Source: JAAYAY01 sp964429355
GTDB lineage: Bacteria; Planctomycetota; Planctomycetia; Pirellulales; Thermoguttaceae
Direction of reading: 5' to 3'
NCBI GenBank assembly: GCA_964429355.1
Contig: CAYSCH010000048.1
Coordinates: 1-36,097 of the forward strand
DNA length: 36,097 bases
Part shown: positions 7,947 through 16,433 of the stretch, piece after piece
Position numbering within the stretch: the stretch's first letter is position 1
How the letters are laid out: every line of letters begins with the position of its first letter
The notes under the pieces: model-generated
Seen by the model: the letters and a program-made list of their open reading frames with translations, nothing else
Database searches by the model: none
What the model was told of the DNA's origin: nothing
Translations under genes and position numbers: made by a program

Positions 7947-9281
7947 TTACTTGGCGCCGAGCTGTTTGGCCTTGGCCATGTCGGCCTTGGCCCGGCTGGT
8001 GTCGCCGAGGGCCTGATAGGCGACGGCGCGGTTCTGGTAGGCCTTGACGTATTTCGGGTCCAGGCTGATGACTTTCGCGAAGTCCTCGATCGCCTTCTCG
8101 AGGTTGTTCATGATTCGGTAGACGAGCCCGCGGTTGAAATACGCGTTGACGTACTCGGGGTTGATTTCGATCGCCTTGTTATAGTCGTCGAGGGCCTCGG
8201 CCAGATTGCCTTTGCGGGTTTGAAGCACGCCCCGGTGGCAGTAGCAGTTGTGGTCACCCGGGTTGAGCTCGATCGCTTTGGAAAAGTCTTCCAGCGCGGC
8301 GTTGTCGGCGCCCATCTTTCCATGAAGGACCCCGCGGCTGAACCACGCTTGCGAGTTCTGGCCGTCGATCTTGATGGCCTTGTCGAGATCCTGGACGGCC
8401 GCCTCACGGTCGCCCTTGATCGATCGGACATTGGCTCGGGCGATCAGCGACTCCAGGTGCATCGGTTCGAGCGTCAGGGCGCTGTCGAAGTCGGCCATCG
8501 CCTTGTCGAACTCCCGGCAACGGAAGCAGGAAATCCCGCGCCCATAGAGAGCCTTGACGTTGTTGGAGCGGAGCCGGATGGCATTGGAGTAGTCGGCAAT
8601 CGCCTCCCGGTAACGGCCTTGCTTGAATTGGGCGAGGGCCCGGTTCGAATAGGCCTTCCCGTCATTGGGGTCCAGGCGAAGGACTTCGGAGTATTCCTGG
8701 ATGGCGCGGTCGAGGTCACCGCGGAGTTCGCAAGCGTTCCCGCGGTTTCCGTGAGCCTTGAGATGATCGGGATCGATCTCGATGGCCTTGTCGTAATCGG
8801 CAATCGCCTCCTCGGGATTTCCGTTCAGGGCCAGCGCGAGGCCTCGCGAGACGTAGGATTCGGCGTCCTGGGGATCGTTTTCGATCGCGCGGGTATAGTC
8901 TTCGATCGCCTCATCGAATTGGCGCATCCGGAAGCTGACATAGCCGCGGTTGTAGTAGGCCTTGGCATACTTGGGATCGGCCTCGATGGCCTGATTGAAG
9001 TCGTGCGTTGCCAGCTCATACTGTTCCATCTTGCTGCGGGCGCAGCCACGGTTGTAGAAGGCAACCGCCTCACCAGGCGAATACTTGAGGACGGCGCTGT
9101 AGTCCTTGATCGCCTCTTCGTGCCGACCGTTGGCTTCGTAGCAGTTCCCGCGGCTGTAATACGCTTCCGTGTACTTCGGATTGAGCCGGATGGCCTCGCT
9201 GAATGCATGGATCGCCTGATCGTAGTCCTTCTTTTCCTGGAGAGCCAGACCTCGGTGGAACAGATCGGTTTCGTCGAACAT
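7947..9281 (-). CDS. Protein of 13 consecutive TPR motifs
   Basis: This 444-residue protein is almost entirely 13 uninterrupted 34-residue tetratricopeptide repeats, with a few residues before the first and after the last. The units have the classic pattern: A.Y.RG in helix A, D.AI.DY..AI.L.P in helix B and the turn. There is no signal peptide, membrane segment or catalytic domain, so it should be a cytoplasmic superhelical binding scaffold. ATG 9281 overlaps by one base the TGA of the degenerate GGDEF gene (TGATG), implying translational coupling and perhaps a complex with that protein. The even 34-residue spacing resembles planctomycete and cyanobacterial TPR proteins grown by repeat duplication. 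Confidence 0.95.
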   Translation of the reverse strand: MFDETDLFHRGLALQEKKDYDQAIHAFSEAIRLNPKYTEAYYSRGNCYEANGRHEEAIKDYSAVLKYSPGEAVAFYNRGCARSKMEQYELATHDFNQAIEADPKYAKAYYNRGYVSFRMRQFDEAIEDYTRAIENDPQDAESYVSRGLALALNGNPEEAIADYDKAIEIDPDHLKAHGNRGNACELRGDLDRAIQEYSEVLRLDPNDGKAYSNRALAQFKQGRYREAIADYSNAIRLRSNNVKALYGRGISCFRCREFDKAMADFDSALTLEPMHLESLIARANVRSIKGDREAAVQDLDKAIKIDGQNSQAWFSRGVLHGKMGADNAALEDFSKAIELNPGDHNCYCHRGVLQTRKGNLAEALDDYNKAIEINPEYVNAYFNRGLVYRIMNNLEKAIEDFAKVISLDPKYVKAYQNRAVAYQALGDTSRAKADMAKAKQLGAK

Positions 9282-10630
9282 CAGAGTGCGATCTCCTGTT
9301 CTTCAATTCGGAAACTGGGCGCCTCGACTCGCTCGGGTTCGGCATTCAGCCCGTCGCGCGCGCATCCGTAAGTGCAGTTCCGGCCGTCTTTCTTGGCCGC
9401 CACGATGCAACGGTCCAGACGCTGGAAAACGTCGAGGTAGGTCTCGTCTTGGGGCGAAACTTCGGTGATGGCGCCGCTGACGGTGATTCGGAACCGGGTC
9501 TCACCGCGAACGAACACCATCTTGGCAATCGTCTGCCGGAGCATCTCGGCCGTTTTGATCGCCCCGCGGGGGCCCGAATCCACCGACATCAGCAGGAAGC
9601 GTTGGCCCGCGAACCGGCCGACCATGTCGGAGCTCCCCATCTGGCGGACGATCGCATTGGCAATCTGGCAGAGGACATTGTCTCCGATCAGGCAACCGTG
9701 CTCCTCGTTGCGGAGGCCGAACTCATCCAGGTCGAGCAGGATAGCGCTGATCGAACGCGAGGCGTGCCTGTTCTGCTTCCACCACTCGTGCAGTGCAACC
9801 TCCAGGCCGATTCGATTCCGCACCCCTGTGAGCGGGTCGTGATAGAGCTTCTCCTCGATCTTGTCCATTCGGTTTTCGAATCGGGCGATGGTAAGGAAGG
9901 CGGCTTCCTGGTCATCGCGAAGCTGGTGCCTGGCCACGCGCAGGTGGGCGATTTCTTCGAGGAGACGGCCATTGGCGAATTCGAGGTCGGTCTCGAAGTC
10001 CATGTGAACCAGATTGCTGACAGTCGTCTCGATCTGGGAGGCCTGGTTCATGTTGGCAAACTCGATTTCTTCGCCCAGATTCGCCAAGTCACCGAGTTCT
10101 CCGATACGGCCTGTGAATCGCTCGGCTGCTTCGCTCTGCTCGGCCAGATAGGACTCGCAGTCTTCCTTGAGCCGTTTCCAGCATTCCTGGATCGTCGGCC
10201 GGTCCGAGTTGCCGCGGACGGAACGGAGCAGGGTGTCGATCTCGGCCGATCGGGCGCCACTCTTCATCATGGCGATGTTCAATCGGAGGATCGACGTTTC
10301 GACATATTTTTCGTCGAGATCCCAGATCTCGGGGGCGTCAGGATCCGTCAGCGCGGCTTCCTCGTCGTAGGGCTCTTCGATCGGTTCCAGATCCATCTGG
10401 AATTCGTCGCCTTGATCGAGCATGTCATCGGTCTCGACGGCCATCACGTTGTGGAGCATCGTCTCGAAATCATCGTTGACGGCATCTTGGCCCGCAGCAG
10501 TGCGAAACGACAGTTGCCCGTGCAGGGGTGCCATGAAGGTCGGCGGACCGTAGCCCAGCCGTACGGCAACTGCATAGCCGATCAAGAGATTGGCTGCGCC
10601 GATGAGGAGAGTCGCAAGTATCAATCCCAC
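9281..10630 (-). CDS. Membrane-anchored degenerate GGDEF-domain protein
   Basis: This 449-residue protein begins at GTG 10630 with weak purine-rich sequence before it. Residues 2-24 are one hydrophobic segment anchoring it in the inner membrane. Residues 50-105 are very acidic, and 110-262 are helical with a likely coiled coil. A GGDEF-fold domain spans about 265-422: DPLTGVRNRIGLE, then the metal motif LLDLDEF (around 300) and a GCLIGDNVL helix. The signature is AGQRF (341-345) instead of GG[DE]EF, so the catalytic acid is gone. The product-inhibition RxxD is also absent: the Arg position before SSDMVGRF is Gly. It is therefore unlikely to make c-di-GMP and may be a regulatory or structural relic. 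It heads a two-gene unit with the TPR protein. Confidence 0.88.
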   Translation of the reverse strand: MGLILATLLIGAANLLIGYAVAVRLGYGPPTFMAPLHGQLSFRTAAGQDAVNDDFETMLHNVMAVETDDMLDQGDEFQMDLEPIEEPYDEEAALTDPDAPEIWDLDEKYVETSILRLNIAMMKSGARSAEIDTLLRSVRGNSDRPTIQECWKRLKEDCESYLAEQSEAAERFTGRIGELGDLANLGEEIEFANMNQASQIETTVSNLVHMDFETDLEFANGRLLEEIAHLRVARHQLRDDQEAAFLTIARFENRMDKIEEKLYHDPLTGVRNRIGLEVALHEWWKQNRHASRSISAILLDLDEFGLRNEEHGCLIGDNVLCQIANAIVRQMGSSDMVGRFAGQRFLLMSVDSGPRGAIKTAEMLRQTIAKMVFVRGETRFRITVSGAITEVSPQDETYLDVFQRLDRCIVAAKKDGRNCTYGCARDGLNAEPERVEAPSFRIEEQEIAL

Positions 10631-11072
10631 GAGTCGTTGTCCCCGAAAACGATCCCACGGCGATACCAGATTCGCCCGGCTGTTCGAACAGTTGCCGCAG
10701 ACCCGGCCGTTGCATTTGCAGGGTCAATCGCTGGTCACCAAGAGTGCCGCCCGAACTGTGCGTCCCATGGGGCAGAATCACTCCGAGAGGCTATAACAGA
10801 ACAAGGGAACTCCTCACCGGCATCGATGTCGATTGTCGGTGTTCCTGTTATCAACTCAAAGAAGTGTAGGTCACGGGAAGGGATATGGGACGAGCCACGT
10901 CCGATGGGAAGATTTCGGCGGAGTCTGCCGATTGCAGCGGTTCTGCGGAGCGATGGCTGGATCCCGCCATGCTGCCACCTGCCCGAGAGGTTCCCGCACA
11001 TTATCCCCTTGGATCGGGCAAGGGATGCGACGGCCTCCACCAGGCAAGATTCCCAGGCTTCTCCTGGTCGTC
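10631..11072. other. Intergenic region with a long imperfect inverted repeat
   Basis: No gene is supported. It should hold the promoter of the GGDEF-TPR unit and the 3' end of the thioredoxin-trypsin transcript. An inverted repeat with outer arms ATAACAG (10793-10799) and CTGTTAT (10845-10851) continues inward through GAAC/GTTC to a CATCGATG core at 10821-10828. No T-run is present, so I read it as a possible regulatory or leader structure only. Confidence 0.35.
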
Positions 11073-12545
11073 TCAGCGCCGTGTCGAAAAGCCTTCCAGG
11101 GCAAGCTGCTCGACAAGCTGGGGCGAGGCATTTTCAAACAGAAAGACCTCGCTGCGAGACTCGGGTGATTCCTTGGTGCGGATGATGCAGACAATCTCCG
11201 CACCTCCGGAACGGCGCCGGCGCAATTCGTCGAGGAGGCGTTGTTCGTCGGGAGTGAGCGGGTTGGCATTTCCCTTGCGGAGGGTCGCGTCGGCCGGGTT
11301 CTGCCGGCTTTGCGTCAGCAGTTGAATTGGGTCCGCCTCCGGCATGGATTTGGGCAATACGTCTTCCTTGACGGCGACCAGGGCCGCTTGTTTGACGGGA
11401 AACATGGTCTTGTCGTCATAGAGGCAGGACAGGTTGGCCTCGTCGAGTTGCTGATGGATCGAGTCGAGGGCCGCATAGAGTCCCTCGTTGCATTCTGGAT
11501 CGGCCGCATTGCAGACGCCGATCACGTAACCCTCGGTGGAGAACAGCCCGCCGCCGCTACGCCCCTGGACGGGGAGTCCGGCGACTTCGATGTTGGGAAA
11601 GCCGCTGAACTTGTCGCGGGCGGTGACTTTGTTCCGGCGGACGGTCGGACTATCACCATGGTTGCAGCCCACGTTAGCAACAGTCTCGCCAACATCGACG
11701 GTGTAACCACGCGGTGCAACGCGCGAGGTCCTCACGGGCCCTGGAACTTCGATCGTCAGGAGTCCGACGTCGCGATGGTCGTCAAAAGAGAGAAGTCGCC
11801 CGCTGACGCTCTGGGTTCCGTCGGCCCCAAACAGGTCGACCTCAATGGCTCCGCCTTCGCGATATTCGCGGAAGATGTGGCCGCAGGTGAGGATCAGGGC
11901 TCGGCCTTCGCGAGAGTCGATCATTGTTCCGGTGCCGATACTCGGGCCCCGCGCGTCGTGGACGCGGAGCCTGACGGTAGCGGCAATCAGATCTGCGTCC
12001 GATACCTGGCTGGTCTGGCTGGCAAATGCAATCGGGGGTTGCGACTGGGCCGATCGGTCGTCGGCGACCGAGACCATGCGACCGAGGGGCGAGGGAGAGC
12101 GGGTTTCCAGGGCGAGCGCAGCGTCGGCTTGTTTGTAGGGCAGAGGAATGGGCAATTCCCGGGGCGTCGAGTTGGCAACGCCATGGACCGGCAAACTACC
12201 CGGTTCGGGGAGCACTTGCGGCGGAACCAGTTTCTCCGCGTCGGCAAACATCCTCACCAGTTCCTCGATGGGGCGCGGTCCCAGAACCCTTTCGGTCTCC
12301 CGGCCGCCGACTGTCATGATGAAGCAGGGAAACTGATCGACACCGAACTGCTGTGTCAGGTCGCGGTTTCGGCTGCTATCGAGTTTCCTCACCGGATAGC
12401 CCCTGGCGATCAACTGCTCGATGACCGGTTCCATCTGGCGGCATGGCAAGCAACCGGCTGTGGAAAAGTCGAGCAGGACCGGGCCGTTGTGGTTTCCAGC
12501 ACCGGCAAGAGCGAGGGCCAAAATCGTGGTGTGCAGTCCGGTCAT
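11073..12545 (-). CDS. Thioredoxin-like / trypsin-like serine protease fusion
   Basis: This 490-residue protein starts at ATG 12545, with AAGGAG seven bases upstream. A short hydrophobic N-terminus (residues 7-16, rich in Ala and Leu) may be a signal peptide or anchor. Residues 20-110 are a thioredoxin-like domain with LLDFSTAGCLPCRQM (redox pair Cys32, Cys35) and the cis-Pro motif QFPCF. After a Pro-rich linker (110-175), residues 185-370 form a chymotrypsin-fold protease with all three catalytic residues in place: His223 (LTCGHIF), Asp259 (HRDVGLL) and Ser330 (GRSGGG). The C-terminal 110 residues have no recognised domain. Likely roles are envelope protein quality control or redox-linked proteolysis (inference). 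Further Cys residues in the protease part (NVGCNHG, VCNAADPEC) could form disulfides. Confidence 0.9.
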   Translation of the reverse strand: MTGLHTTILALALAGAGNHNGPVLLDFSTAGCLPCRQMEPVIEQLIARGYPVRKLDSSRNRDLTQQFGVDQFPCFIMTVGGRETERVLGPRPIEELVRMFADAEKLVPPQVLPEPGSLPVHGVANSTPRELPIPLPYKQADAALALETRSPSPLGRMVSVADDRSAQSQPPIAFASQTSQVSDADLIAATVRLRVHDARGPSIGTGTMIDSREGRALILTCGHIFREYREGGAIEVDLFGADGTQSVSGRLLSFDDHRDVGLLTIEVPGPVRTSRVAPRGYTVDVGETVANVGCNHGDSPTVRRNKVTARDKFSGFPNIEVAGLPVQGRSGGGLFSTEGYVIGVCNAADPECNEGLYAALDSIHQQLDEANLSCLYDDKTMFPVKQAALVAVKEDVLPKSMPEADPIQLLTQSRQNPADATLRKGNANPLTPDEQRLLDELRRRRSGGAEIVCIIRTKESPESRSEVFLFENASPQLVEQLALEGFSTRR

Positions 12546-13438
12546 CGCGCAACTCCTTTGCGACAGAGCAGCAGCACGCGGAGTCGAGGATGGCACGAGA
12601 AAGGAGAGAGGGGGTACGACGGGAGAGGGAAGCCCACCGGCCAGTCAGGCCGGCGGTCGATTCTCCAGGGTCGCGGGAGACCGTGTGCGTCGTGGGAAGG
12701 AGACCTCATCGGCAACTTCCATGTCACCTTTTGTCGTGCGGATCACCGACCGAAAGAACGAGCCTCCTTGCACATTGTTCCCTTCAAGGAACGTCGGGCA
12801 GCAAGTTCTCAGTCGCGCAATCTGCTGGTTACGAAATCCGTTTCGTTCTTCGTCCGGTCCTCATTCGACGCAGTCTCACGCCGGAACGTCGGACGGGTGC
12901 CCCCTAGCCCCGGATCGATGGGGCAGCGCAATCGGGTATCCGAAACGCCTCCCTGGGAGCGAGCCAATGCGGGTAAGTGCCGTATTGTGTTCTGGATCGC
13001 GATTCGGAGCAATCGCAATACGGCCGGTTTGACCGAGGGGATCAAGAAAAATTGGCAGATTTTCAAAAATAGTTGGCCAGCTCGCCGAGCCAGGCTGTTG
13101 GAACGTGCAGTTTCGGGCGGTCGCCGTGACGGTCAGGTGCCGGCCGCGTCAATCTGAAAATCAAGCAGAGAAAGAAGTTGTGGCCATTGATTTCCCGCTC
13201 GCCCTTTCCCTCCGCGGACGCCCCTCTCCCCTGGGGAAGCGAACGGCCAGCTCTAGAACGGGCTACCCAGACCCGCCACGGGATGGAAGATCGCAGAGTC
13301 TTGATGGTTCTTTCGGGGCCGACGGACTGCCACAATCTGTTTGCGATTTCAGGGCACTTTCCCCCCCTGTCGGGAGCCAGTATACTGGCAGATTACCGTT
13401 GCCAAGCCACTGGATCATGCTGGAAGACGAAGCGAGAC
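12546..13438. other. Long intergenic region with nested hairpins
   Basis: About 890 bases lie between divergent genes with no convincing reading frame on either strand. Visible structures are CCGGCC/GGCCGG at 12638-12654, ACGAAA-TCCG-TTTCGT at 12831-12846, and a compound stem at 12979-13024. In the compound stem, GCCGTATTG pairs with CAATACGGC, and GCGATT pairs with AATCGC inside it. An A/T-rich stretch follows at 13043-13070. A short RNA gene or long leader is possible, but I cannot match any known RNA family. Confidence 0.35.
13376..13389 (+). promoter_or_regulatory. Perfect 14-bp palindrome, candidate operator of the ROK gene
   Basis: GCCAGTATACTGGC is a perfect palindrome centred 56 bases before the ROK start codon. 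Its centre TATACT (13381-13386) fits a sigma-70 -10 box, though no good -35 hexamer lies at the right distance. A dimeric repressor bound here would block transcription of the kinase gene. The regulator is not encoded in the window as far as I can see. Confidence 0.5.
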
Positions 13439-14471
13439 ATGAGCGATTCGCGACAATTTATCTCGGCTGAGGAGGCCCAGGCCCCCTATTTCATCGGTGT
13501 CGATCTGGGCGGACAGAGTATCAAGATCGGATTGGTTGACGACCGCGGTCGACCGCTGTCATGGCTGAATGTTCCCACCGACGTTGAGAAGGGTGGCGAA
13601 GCGGCCTGCCAACGGATGGCCGAGGGAATTGATCGGGTGATCGCCGACGCGCGGGTGGACAAGTCTGCGGTCGCCTATGTGGCTCGGTTCACCGGGCACG
13701 ATGGACATCCCCGCAGGCAAGCTATTGTTGCCGGTCAACCTGAAAGGTTGGGAATACTTCCCGATTCGAGATCGGCTCGCGTACCATTGCCGCAAACCGG
13801 TCGCGTTTGTTAACGACGGGGCCGCGGCGGCGTATGGTGAGTTTTGGGTTGGAGCCGGGCAGGAGATGAACAGCCTGGTCCTGCTGACACTGGGCACGGG
13901 AATCGGCTGTGGGATCATTGTTGGCGGATTCTCGATCGACGGAGAAAACAGCCACGGAGCGGAGTGCGGCCATATCATCGTCAACCCGGCCCCGGATGCC
14001 CGGTGGTGCAATTGCGGCCAGCGTGGGCACCTGGAAGCCTATTCGAGCGCCACGGCCGTCGTCCGGCGGACCCAGGAGATGCTGGACGCCGGACTGAAGA
14101 CTTCCATTCGTTCACGCGTCGACGCAGGCGAGCAATTGACGCCGAACCTCGTAGCGGAAGAAGCCGAGGCGGGCGATCCACTGGCCAACGAAATCGTCAT
14201 GGAGACGGCCTTCTGGCTGGGTATCGGACTGGTCAACCTGATCCACACCATCGACCCCAGCGGCGTCTTGTTGGGCGGGGCCATGACCTTCGGAGGCAAC
14301 GGAAACGAATTGGGCCGCCGCTTTATCGGCCGCATCCGGCAGGTCATCGAGGAACGGGCCTTTGCCCTCCTGGCCGAACGGCTCCAGATGGACTTCGCCT
14401 CTCTCGGCAGCGACGCGGGGTATATCGGTGCGGCGGGCATCGCCCGGGCCGAGTATCTCAAGAAGCAGTAG
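13439..14471 (+). pseudogene. ROK-family sugar kinase, frameshifted
   Basis: This is a glucokinase-type ROK kinase split between two frames. Frame A from ATG 13439 gives IGVDLGGQSIKIGLVDDRG (phosphate-binding start) up to SAVAYV at about 13681. The match then continues one frame over with LGSPGTMDIPAGKLL, NLKGWEYFPI, VNDGAAAAYGEFWVGAGQ, LLTLGTGIGCGI and the zinc motif CNCGQRGHLEAYSS (third Cys is His). It ends EYLKKQ at 14471. Losing two bases near 13682 explains it: a V-G-L-G-S-P-G reading is restored by adding two bases after GTGG. As written, the first frame stops at 13813 after 124 residues and no active kinase is made. A sequencing error is the main alternative, since everything else is intact, with about 344 residues expected. 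The weak start has no clear Shine-Dalgarno. Confidence 0.85.
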
Positions 14472-14543
14472 CGAAGGCATATTGTGGGATTTGCAGAATC
14501 ACTCGTCGTGCCATCCTTCCATGAGCAGCATTCGGAGGTTCGC

Positions 14544-15380
14544 ATGATACGCGGCGGCCCACTCTTGCGGGTAGCCGCCTTCGCGGTTGGCTTGGTCGCA
14601 CTTCCGGGTATTCCGGTTGTTGCCGAGGAACTGCGAGGGCCATGGCTGGAAGGAACCAAAGGCGATTTTCAGGGCTTCGATTGCTACACGTTCCAGTTCG
14701 AGGGCGTGACGAGCCATCTGGTCATTCCCAAACAGACAGCCGAGGGGAAACCTTGGGTCTGGCGGGCCCGGTTTTGGGGCCACGAACCCCAGACGGACAA
14801 GGCGCTGCTGGAACGAGGTTTTCACGTCGCGTACGTCGACGTGGCAGGACTGTTTGGCGCGCCGAAGGCGGTCGAACGCTGGGACCGGTTCTACAAGTTT
14901 CTCACCACGGAGCACGGATTCTCGAAGAAACCGGTGATGGAAGGGATGAGCCGCGGGGGGCTGATCGTGCTGAACTGGGCGATCGCCAACCCCAAGTGTG
15001 TTTCGGCCATCTATCTTGACGCCCCCGTATGCGACATACGGAGCTGGCCGGGTGGCAAGGGAAAGGGAAAGGGCAGCCCCGGCGATTGGCAAGAGTGCCT
15101 CAAGGCGTATGGGCTGGCCGAAGCGGAGGTGGATGCAGCCCCGATCCACCCAACCGACCGGCTGGAGCCTCTGGCTGCCGAGCGGGTTCCGATTCTGTGC
15201 GTGTGTGGCGATGCCGACGACGTGGTGCCCCTGGACGAGAACACGCGGATTCTCCAGGGGCGCTACCAGAAGCTCGGCGGTCCGATCAAGGTGATCGTCA
15301 AGCCGGGAGTGGGGCACCATCCGCACAGTTTGAAAGACCCGACCCCGATCATCGAATTCCTGCTGCCGCACGTGAAGTGA
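14544..15380 (+). CDS. Secreted alpha/beta hydrolase
   Basis: This 278-residue protein starts at ATG 14544 with GGAGG five bases before it. Residues 1-26 are a Sec signal peptide ending ...PVVAEE. The alpha/beta hydrolase fold shows the nucleophile elbow GMSRGG (Ser136), the acid loop CVCGDADDVVPLDEN and the His in PGVGHHPHS. An oxyanion region WRARFWGHEPQTD lies early in the chain. The overall layout resembles the planctomycete prolyl-oligopeptidase or esterase-like hydrolases found near sugar genes. It acts in the periplasm or at the cell surface on an unknown ester. It lies 72 bases after the broken ROK gene and may share its transcript. Confidence 0.85.
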   Translation: MIRGGPLLRVAAFAVGLVALPGIPVVAEELRGPWLEGTKGDFQGFDCYTFQFEGVTSHLVIPKQTAEGKPWVWRARFWGHEPQTDKALLERGFHVAYVDVAGLFGAPKAVERWDRFYKFLTTEHGFSKKPVMEGMSRGGLIVLNWAIANPKCVSAIYLDAPVCDIRSWPGGKGKGKGSPGDWQECLKAYGLAEAEVDAAPIHPTDRLEPLAAERVPILCVCGDADDVVPLDENTRILQGRYQKLGGPIKVIVKPGVGHHPHSLKDPTPIIEFLLPHVK

Positions 15381-15452
15381 AGCCGGTCGCGGGGCAGTGG
15401 AGGCGAGGGTCTCCAACGCCGGGTTTGTGGGCAGAGCCGATTCCTCGATGGA

Positions 15453-15884
15453 TCACTGTTTCTTTGGACGGTAGGCGGGAGCCACATCGACTCCGCTATC
15501 TCCGGAACCGGGCGATTCATCGCCCCCGACGCCCATCGCGCCGGCAACCGCGCGCCCGATGGCACCGAGCACCGTAGGTTTCTCCTCCACCTCAGCTTGA
15601 GGAGTGTCTGGCCCGGCAGGTGCGTCCTCGGTCGCGGGAGTTTTGGAGTCGGCCCCCGAGCGATCGCCGCCGAGGTTGCCTTCCGTCGGTGGGAGGCCTG
15701 CCTCGTTGTTCTGGGGTCGGTTCCCGGTTTCGGCGGGCGGTGTCGCGTTATCGACGGCCGGGTCGACGGCATTCGTCTGAGGTCTCTGGACCGGGGGGAG
15801 CGGCGGTTCGGGCTCCGGATCACTGCATCCTCCGACGACCAGGGCCGCGACAACAATCCATCCAAGTTCTGCGCGCCGGCTCAT
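15453..15884 (-). CDS. Small Pro/Asp-rich lipoprotein
   Basis: This 143-residue protein starts at ATG 15884, with AGGAGA upstream. Residues 1-20 form a lipoprotein signal with lipobox VVGGC (Cys20). The rest is low-complexity, rich in Pro, Asn, Asp, Glu and Gly, and probably disordered. A short Ala/Gly segment (VLGAIGRAVAGAMGVGG, about 106-122) could be a weak amphipathic or glycine-zipper-like helix. No family is recognised. It is the third gene of a probable folC unit, 58 bases after the preceding gene. Confidence 0.75.
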   Translation of the reverse strand: MSRRAELGWIVVAALVVGGCSDPEPEPPLPPVQRPQTNAVDPAVDNATPPAETGNRPQNNEAGLPPTEGNLGGDRSGADSKTPATEDAPAGPDTPQAEVEEKPTVLGAIGRAVAGAMGVGGDESPGSGDSGVDVAPAYRPKKQ

Positions 15885-15942
15885 CACATCTCTCCTGTAT
15901 TCAATGGCATCCATTCTTCCGAAGGGCAGAAAACAAGGTTCT

Positions 15943-16410
15943 TCATTCTTTCAGAAGCGTGAGCGCTTCCAGATCCGTGTCAAAGCGAATGGAAATAAGT
16001 TGCCAGGTAGGGCTTGTGGAACTGAGATCACCGCTGGACGGAGTACGGTAGAAGGTCACGTGCCAGAGAACTGGGAACTTGCTGCACTTGTACAAATACT
16101 TGAGGAACACCAGATCGGTACCGACTTGTTTCACATAGACGCGTTCGGCCCCCCGGTAGGTTCCGTACAGACTCTCGATCTTCGCGGTTTCGTCTTCCAG
16201 TTTTTTCCGCTCTTCCGGAGTGCCGACCTGGCCGCCACTCAGCAGGCCCAGGTAAGCTCCAGGGATATTCTTGGCCTTGATTGTCTCAAAAAAGGTGGTG
16301 ACGCGCTTATCCAGGGTTTCGATGGCCGGGTCGGGCTGCTGGCCAAGGGTGAGAGTCGCCGAAAGGAGTGCGCCAACGAGAACGCCGATCGGAAGAAGCC
16401 GTTTCTGCAT
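15943..16410 (-). CDS. Secreted hypothetical protein
   Basis: This 155-residue protein starts at ATG 16410 with AGAGGA upstream. A Sec signal peptide covers residues 1-23 (PIGVLVGALLSATLTLGQQ). The mature part has a helical start (IETLDKRVTTFFETIKAKN), then a strand-rich end (VYVKQVGTDLVFLKYLYK, FPVLWHVTFYRT, WQLISIRFDTDLEAL). That pattern resembles small NTF2-like or DUF3887-type domains, but I cannot place it firmly. It lies 23 bases downstream of folC on the same strand. Function unknown. Confidence 0.75.
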   Translation of the reverse strand: MQKRLLPIGVLVGALLSATLTLGQQPDPAIETLDKRVTTFFETIKAKNIPGAYLGLLSGGQVGTPEERKKLEDETAKIESLYGTYRGAERVYVKQVGTDLVFLKYLYKCSKFPVLWHVTFYRTPSSGDLSSTSPTWQLISIRFDTDLEALTLLKE

Positions 16411-16433
16411 CGTAACATCCTCTGCTGATTGTT

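Noticed and set aside
8220..9371. Long plus-strand frame over the TPR gene
   Set aside because: The repeats on the minus strand explain it fully; the plus peptide only echoes the 34-codon period.
11241..13157. A 638-codon plus-strand frame over the thioredoxin-trypsin gene
   Set aside because: It is a shadow of a gene with intact active sites on the other strand and has no recognisable domain.
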